Below, piece by piece: positions 60,577 through 64,000 of a DNA stretch of 64,000 bases. Source of the stretch: Paracoccus shanxieyensis (GTDB taxonomy: Bacteria > Pseudomonadota > Alphaproteobacteria > Rhodobacterales > Rhodobacteraceae); NCBI RefSeq assembly GCF_009711265.1, contig NZ_WMII01000015.1, positions 55,421-119,420 on the forward strand. Direction: 5' to 3'. The position numbers were made by a program, and so were the translations under genes. Below the pieces are notes generated by a model. The model saw only the letters and a list, made by a program, of their open reading frames with translations, was not told the DNA's origin and did no database searches. Position 1 is the stretch's first letter, and every line of letters begins with the position of its first letter.

Positions 60577-61452
60577 TCAATGCGATGCCAGCGCAGCCGA
60601 GGTGACTTCGCGCCCGATTTTCTCATTGCGATCGGGCAGATAGCCGATGACGAATTCCAGATCCGGCAATCGCGCCTCGGTAGCGACATGCAGTTCTTGC
60701 AGCTTCATCTGAGGCCAGCCGGCGACAAGATCGTGGGGAATCGTGCCGATGCCGAAGCCCCGATCCACCAGCAGCAACATCGTCGCCAGAGACGCCGACC
60801 CATGCACCGCCGCCGCCTGCCGCCGCAGGGGCGACAGAAGCGCCTCGACCTGCCGGTGCGGCAGGCTGCCTTTTGGAAAGGTCACGATTGGCAGATCGGC
60901 GATATCCTCGACCCGTGCGGGCTGCGGAATCGTGAAATGCGCGGCGGACACGAACCAGCCAAGGCTGACCGGCGGCAGGGGCGTCACCGTGGCCTCGCGC
61001 GGGGCCTGATCGCGCAGAAGCATCACCACATCCAACTGGTCGGCCATCAGCATCCGCGCCATCTGCTCGGACGTGTCCACCGAGATCTCGAATCTCAGCA
61101 GCGGGTGGCGGCGGCGCAATTCGGTCAGCATCAGCGGCAGCACCGTATGGCTAAGGGTTTCCGCAACCCCCAGCCGGACGACCCCGGCCATGATGTTCTG
61201 CGTCAATTCCTCAAGAATGCGGTCGCGCTGGGTAATCAGGGTATCCGCCTCTTCCAGCAGGCGCCGTCCGACCGCCGTCAGCCGCACCCCCCGCCCGTCG
61301 CGTTCAAAGATCGTGATCTTCATCCGGTCTTCAAGATGGCGAACCCGACGCGAGATGGCAGATTGCGCCACACCTGTCGCGTCGGACGCCGCACGAAAGC
61401 CGCCATGCTGCACGATGGCCTGAATGATGAAGATGTCGCGAAAGCCGAACAT
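60577..61452 (-). CDS. LysR family transcriptional regulator
   Basis: This 291-residue regulator starts MFGFRDIFIIQAIVQHGGFRAASDATGVAQSAISRRVRHLEDRM, a canonical winged helix. The effector domain has VRLGVAETLSHTVLPLML and LVDRGFGIGTIPHDLV. It lies directly upstream of the TRAP operon on the same strand, with 187 bases between, and probably controls it. Upstream in-frame codons were rejected as their residues are low complexity. Confidence 0.92.
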   Translation of the reverse strand: MFGFRDIFIIQAIVQHGGFRAASDATGVAQSAISRRVRHLEDRMKITIFERDGRGVRLTAVGRRLLEEADTLITQRDRILEELTQNIMAGVVRLGVAETLSHTVLPLMLTELRRRHPLLRFEISVDTSEQMARMLMADQLDVVMLLRDQAPREATVTPLPPVSLGWFVSAAHFTIPQPARVEDIADLPIVTFPKGSLPHRQVEALLSPLRRQAAAVHGSASLATMLLLVDRGFGIGTIPHDLVAGWPQMKLQELHVATEARLPDLEFVIGYLPDRNEKIGREVTSAALASH

Positions 61453-61702
61453 GGACCACCTTTTCGCTGCCCCGCGCGCGGCGTCAAGACGGCAGGTGGG
61501 GGCTTGCGGGGGTGGGGGAGGAGCGGCGGCCAGCCGTGCCGAGGGGCGTTCGGACAGGGACACGGGTAATTGCCTCAGCCGCTTCTTCAGTGGCCGGCTT
61601 GACCTGCCGCTCACGGTATCGAATGCTCGCCAGCCGCGGTCCGAATTAGCCCCAAGCGTTGCCGGGCCGCCGGTCATAGACGCCCGGCCCCAAGGATGCG
61701 CC

Positions 61703-61717
61703 TAGATCCTTGATCTA
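61703..61717. promoter_or_regulatory. Inverted repeat TAGATC-N3-GATCTA
   Basis: Exact 6-bp arms with a CTT spacer. It is 250 bases upstream of the LysR start and followed by TCTTG; an operator or small hairpin are both possible. Confidence 0.3.
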
Positions 61718-61984
61718 TCTTGCGGCACCGCATCCCACGATCCGCGGATGCCCGGTTACGGATGGTGAACCGGCGGAAAATAGTCTTTCACGCCGGGCAC
61801 AAGACATTGCAGCGCAGCTGTTGAACGCCGATCCCTTGTCAGGACCGGGAAAGTTGGCGCAGCAGGGTGATGCCGGTGCGACCATCCTGTGACCTTGCCA
61901 ACGTCGATTGAGTGGTTTGCCCTGCGCGCAGCCCTTCCCCCAGCCTGCATGAATCCGACATGACTCACATTTCGCGAACCTGCG

Positions 61985-62200
61985 CCGATCAGGAATACTG
62001 CATCCCAATCGAATGCGGCGTGCAGTCTGACAACCGCGTCTTGCTTTCGCAGTCCGGCCGTGCCGAGGCGGCGGTCACACGGGCATGATCACAGGATCCC
62101 GATTGCCGGATCGCGCGACCAAGCCGCAGCCGGTGGATGATCTGGCCCGCCACAGAACGGCTATGGAGATCGGATTTGCGCCAGCTGGGCATGGTGCCGC
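61985..62200 (-). mobile_element. Possible decayed IS3-type transposase (OrfB) fragment
   Basis: On the minus strand the stretch DLHSRSVAG-QIIHRLRLG, followed later by PHSIGMQYS, resembles the order of the IS3 OrfB integrase core (DLxSRxVVGW ... HSDRGSQY). The key Asp of HSD and the Trp after VVG are lost, and frames are broken. The resemblance is from memory of the family pattern, without an alignment. If right, it is a dead remnant about 1.9 kb from the IS start at the window edge. Confidence 0.3.
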
Positions 62201-62383
62201 CGATTTCAATTATCTGGACCCGCGCCGCGATGGCATGCCCGCAGCAGCAGAGAAATCTTCAATCCTCTTGACATTTTCGCGGCAGCGTTCTTTCCCACAC
62301 CTGCCCGTGCCCCGAAGAATGGCAACGAAAATTCCGTCGCCCCGAGGATCGTGTTACCGCAAAATGACCATGATGCCATCGCC

Positions 62384-62878
62384 ATGAGCTGGGATATCTC
62401 GACACTTTATCGCAGCCATGCGGGCGGCACGGCGCGGGCATTGCGGCGGGCCGGTCTGAACCCGGATGTCGCTGATGACCTCACACAGGATGCATTTCTG
62501 CGGGTGCTGGCGAGGCCCGTCCCGCAGACGAACGGTGCCTACAATCCCCGCGCCTATCTTTATCGCATCGCTCATCGGCTGGGCATCAACCACCGCCGGC
62601 GCGAGGCGCTGGTCCAGATGGTGGCCTTGGGCGAAGACGACCTTGCCAGTCAGGCCCCGACCACCGATCAGGCGCTTCATGCGCGGCAATGCCTTGATCA
62701 GGCGGCGCTGGCGCTGGCGGAACTGCCCGACCGCACCCGCCGGGCCTTTGTCATGCACCGCATCGAGGAACGCAGCATGGCCGAGATCGGACAGATCCTC
62801 GGCATCTCGACCTCGCGGGCCTGGGGGCTGATCCGCGAGGCCTATCGCCATCTGGCCGAGCGCGTCGATGAGCGCTGA
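62384..62878 (+). CDS. FecI-type ECF sigma factor
   Basis: This 164-residue sigma-70 family protein has region 2 in ALRRAGLNPDVADDLTQDAFLRVLAR (about residues 17-43) and region 4 in LAELPDRTRRAFVMHRIEERSMAEIGQILGISTSRAWGLIREAYRHL (about residues 108-155). An in-frame GTG at 62351 is an alternative start. It overlaps the fecR gene by 11 bases. In such systems the sigma factor is freed by FecR when a TonB-dependent receptor binds its iron-siderophore, and it then transcribes the receptor gene. The receptor is not seen here. Confidence 0.92.
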   Translation: MSWDISTLYRSHAGGTARALRRAGLNPDVADDLTQDAFLRVLARPVPQTNGAYNPRAYLYRIAHRLGINHRRREALVQMVALGEDDLASQAPTTDQALHARQCLDQAALALAELPDRTRRAFVMHRIEERSMAEIGQILGISTSRAWGLIREAYRHLAERVDER

Positions 62879-63767
62879 TCGTGGATCGGGCGCGCCCCTG
62901 CTGGATCAGGCCATCGACCTGCTGATCCGCCTGCAAAGCGAGCCCAGCCCCGAGATCACGCTGTCATTGATCCGCAGCTGGCGCCAGCGCAGCCCCCAGC
63001 ATGAGGCCGCATGGTGTCGCGCCGCAAAGCTGCACGGGCTAAGTGGCGAGGTGCTAGCCCCAAAGGACACAGCCGGCATGCCGCGCCGCACGTTGCTGAT
63101 CGGGGGGCTGGCTCTTGCGGGGCTGGGCTTGTCGCTGGGACCGGGGCTGGTGACTGTCGCGCGGGCCGATTACCAGACCGGGCTGGCCGAAATCCGCGAG
63201 GTCACTCTGGCCGATGGCAGCAGGGTCACGCTGGGCCCGAAGACAGCCTTGGCCGCCCCCGCGCCGCGTCAGGCGGCCCTGTTGCAAGGCATGGTCTTTC
63301 TGGACATCAAAGCGGCCCCGCAGCCGTTCCGCCTGCGCGCCGATGACTGCGCGTTCGAGCTGTCGCAAGGGCAGTTCGACCTGTCGATGCAGGCGCGGGA
63401 AATCGACCTGTCCGTCGCCGGGGGTCAGGTCAGCGCACAGAACCGTATACTGGCGGCAGGCGATTGGCTGCGACTGGACACCCAAGGCAGGACGCTGCAG
63501 GCAGGTACCCGCCCCCCGACCGAAATCGCCTCTTGGCGCGACGCTTTCCTAATCGCGCAGAGCGAGCCTCTGGCCAGCGTCTCGGCGCGCATCGCGCGCT
63601 GGCTGCCGGGCAGGCTGGTCATCGCCTCGCCCTCGCTGGCCGGGCGCCGGATCAGTGGGATCTATGACCTGCGCGATCCGCTGGCGGCGCTGCGGGCCGC
63701 CGTGCAGCCGACCGGCGGACAGGTGCGTCAGGTCACCCCGCTGCTGACCATCATCTCGGCGCTGTGA
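62868..63767 (+). CDS. FecR-type anti-sigma factor / sensor
   Basis: This 299-residue inner-membrane protein begins with a cytoplasmic sigma-binding domain (LLDQAIDLLIRLQSEPS, SPQHEAAWCRAAKLHG). A single transmembrane segment lies at about residues 74-95 (TLLIGGLALAGLGLSLGPGLV). The periplasmic FecR domain follows (IREVTLADGSRVTLGPKTALA, LLQGMVFLDI), and the C-terminal part ends with RISGIYDLRDPLAALRAAVQPTGGQ, a STN-like pattern. It relays receptor occupancy to the adjacent FecI-type sigma factor. Length is normal. The region just downstream is taken by an IS element. Confidence 0.93.
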   Translation: MSADRGSGAPLLDQAIDLLIRLQSEPSPEITLSLIRSWRQRSPQHEAAWCRAAKLHGLSGEVLAPKDTAGMPRRTLLIGGLALAGLGLSLGPGLVTVARADYQTGLAEIREVTLADGSRVTLGPKTALAAPAPRQAALLQGMVFLDIKAAPQPFRLRADDCAFELSQGQFDLSMQAREIDLSVAGGQVSAQNRILAAGDWLRLDTQGRTLQAGTRPPTEIASWRDAFLIAQSEPLASVSARIARWLPGRLVIASPSLAGRRISGIYDLRDPLAALRAAVQPTGGQVRQVTPLLTIISAL

Positions 63768-63914
63768 AAAAAGTTGCCGCCGCAGTGAAAAAATCGTCGC
63801 GCCGATTGTAACAGCTGCAAGGGCGGCACTTACCCATGGTTCAGGGGTAATCCTCCCCGTGGTTAAGGGGTTTGGCAGTAGAATTTTCTCGTAGCGTGAA
63901 CTGAGGAGATTCGA

Positions 63915-64000
63915 ATAAGAAAAACCCGATTTACCGAGCCGCAGATCATGGCGGTGCTGCGCCAGGCTGAGGGCGGCGTTGCGGTGCCGGAACTGTGCCG
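63915..64000 (+). mobile_element. IS3-family element, 5' end of OrfA transposase (partial)
   Basis: The frame reads RKTRFTEPQIMAVLRQAEGG then VAVPELCR up to the window edge, the start of the IS3-family (IS407-like) OrfA, a DNA-binding helix-turn-helix protein. No ATG precedes it: the frame begins ATT-CGA-ATA-AGA, so ATT, ATA or the internal ATG at 63948 must be used. GAGGAG lies at 63903-63908. The left terminal repeat could not be fixed but should fall between about 63770 and 63890. Confidence 0.75.

Larger units (their letters stand above)
61453..62383. other. Long region without an intact gene; contains a probable transposase remnant
   Basis: About 930 bases between the LysR and sigma factor genes. 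No intact gene with motif support is visible. It includes a TAGATC-CTT-GATCTA dyad (61703-61717) and, on the minus strand around 61990-62200, fragments resembling an IS3-type transposase. Confidence 0.55.

Noticed and set aside
62268..62296. TTGACA upstream of the sigma factor gene as a promoter -35 box
   Set aside because: No acceptable -10 box is found at 16-18 bases, so the match is probably chance.
1..64000. tRNA, rRNA and riboswitch genes
   Set aside because: No cloverleaf with a TTCGAAT-type arm, no rRNA sequence and no cobalamin, TPP or molybdenum-cofactor riboswitch core was recognised on either strand by reading; a covariance-model search would be needed to exclude small ones.

Overview
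The window looks like a chromosomal segment of a Rhodobacterales alphaproteobacterium, most likely Paracoccus or a close relative. The evidence is high GC, the fused L-carnitine dehydrogenase/thioesterase, many TRAP and ABC solute-binding proteins, dense operons joined by ATGA overlaps, and strong similarity of housekeeping genes (trpA, ychF) to that group. Species cannot be fixed from sequence reading alone. No rRNA, tRNA or CRISPR array was seen.

Layout. 1-3208: start of a sugar-alcohol ABC binding protein with a perfect inverted repeat in its promoter, then an apparent quinone/aromatic detoxification cassette (FMN reductase, a glyoxalase-fold dioxygenase fused to an esterase, and a glutathione transferase). 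3305-5321: trpA and ychF. 5405-8643: TetR regulator with a divergent orphan TRAP binding protein, a GNAT acetyltransferase, and a conserved hypothetical gene broken by a one-base change in an A6 run. 8774-11923: a compact operon of a cytosolic subtilase, a small protein and a DNA/RNA non-specific endonuclease, with a divergent 55-residue gene. This is the best candidate for an undescribed system.

12139-17491: L-carnitine catabolism (orphan choline/carnitine binding protein, two GlxA-type AraC regulators, carnitine dehydrogenase-thioesterase, dehydrocarnitine cleavage enzyme). 17488-24341: a seven-gene operon with a complete NMT1/THI5-type ABC transporter, a gamma-glutamyltransferase-like enzyme, an amidohydrolase, a GntR regulator and a flavin reductase-like protein, with a likely GntR operator at its head. 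24641-31539: exporter, LysR regulator, a small secreted protein, ethanolamine ammonia-lyase (eutBC), and a membrane protein with a ClpP-fold partner. 31804-35498: PaoABC-type molybdenum aldehyde oxidoreductase. 35752-39593: MarR, SDR, a deletion chimera of an FAD oxidoreductase and a cupin, and a double ABC ATPase left without permeases.

39722-43303: complete catecholate-type siderophore ABC importer. 43330-46875: LacI regulator with a divergent DapA-family aldolase and an NRAMP-fold transporter that has lost the metal-binding motifs. 46956-51755: a 1122-residue molybdopterin oxidoreductase fused to a phthalate-dioxygenase-reductase-like module, with an aromatic-acid-type MFS transporter. 52602-55139: RTX repeat protein. 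55589-61452: LysR, tripartite TRAP transporter, DUF2848 protein and amidase, one uptake-and-hydrolysis operon. 62384-64000: FecI-type sigma factor and FecR, with the start of an IS3-type element where the TonB receptor would be expected.

Recurring theme: the segment is dominated by uptake and breakdown of small quaternary amines, amides and aromatics, plus iron acquisition. Short tandem duplications sit on or just after stop codons at three separate genes.
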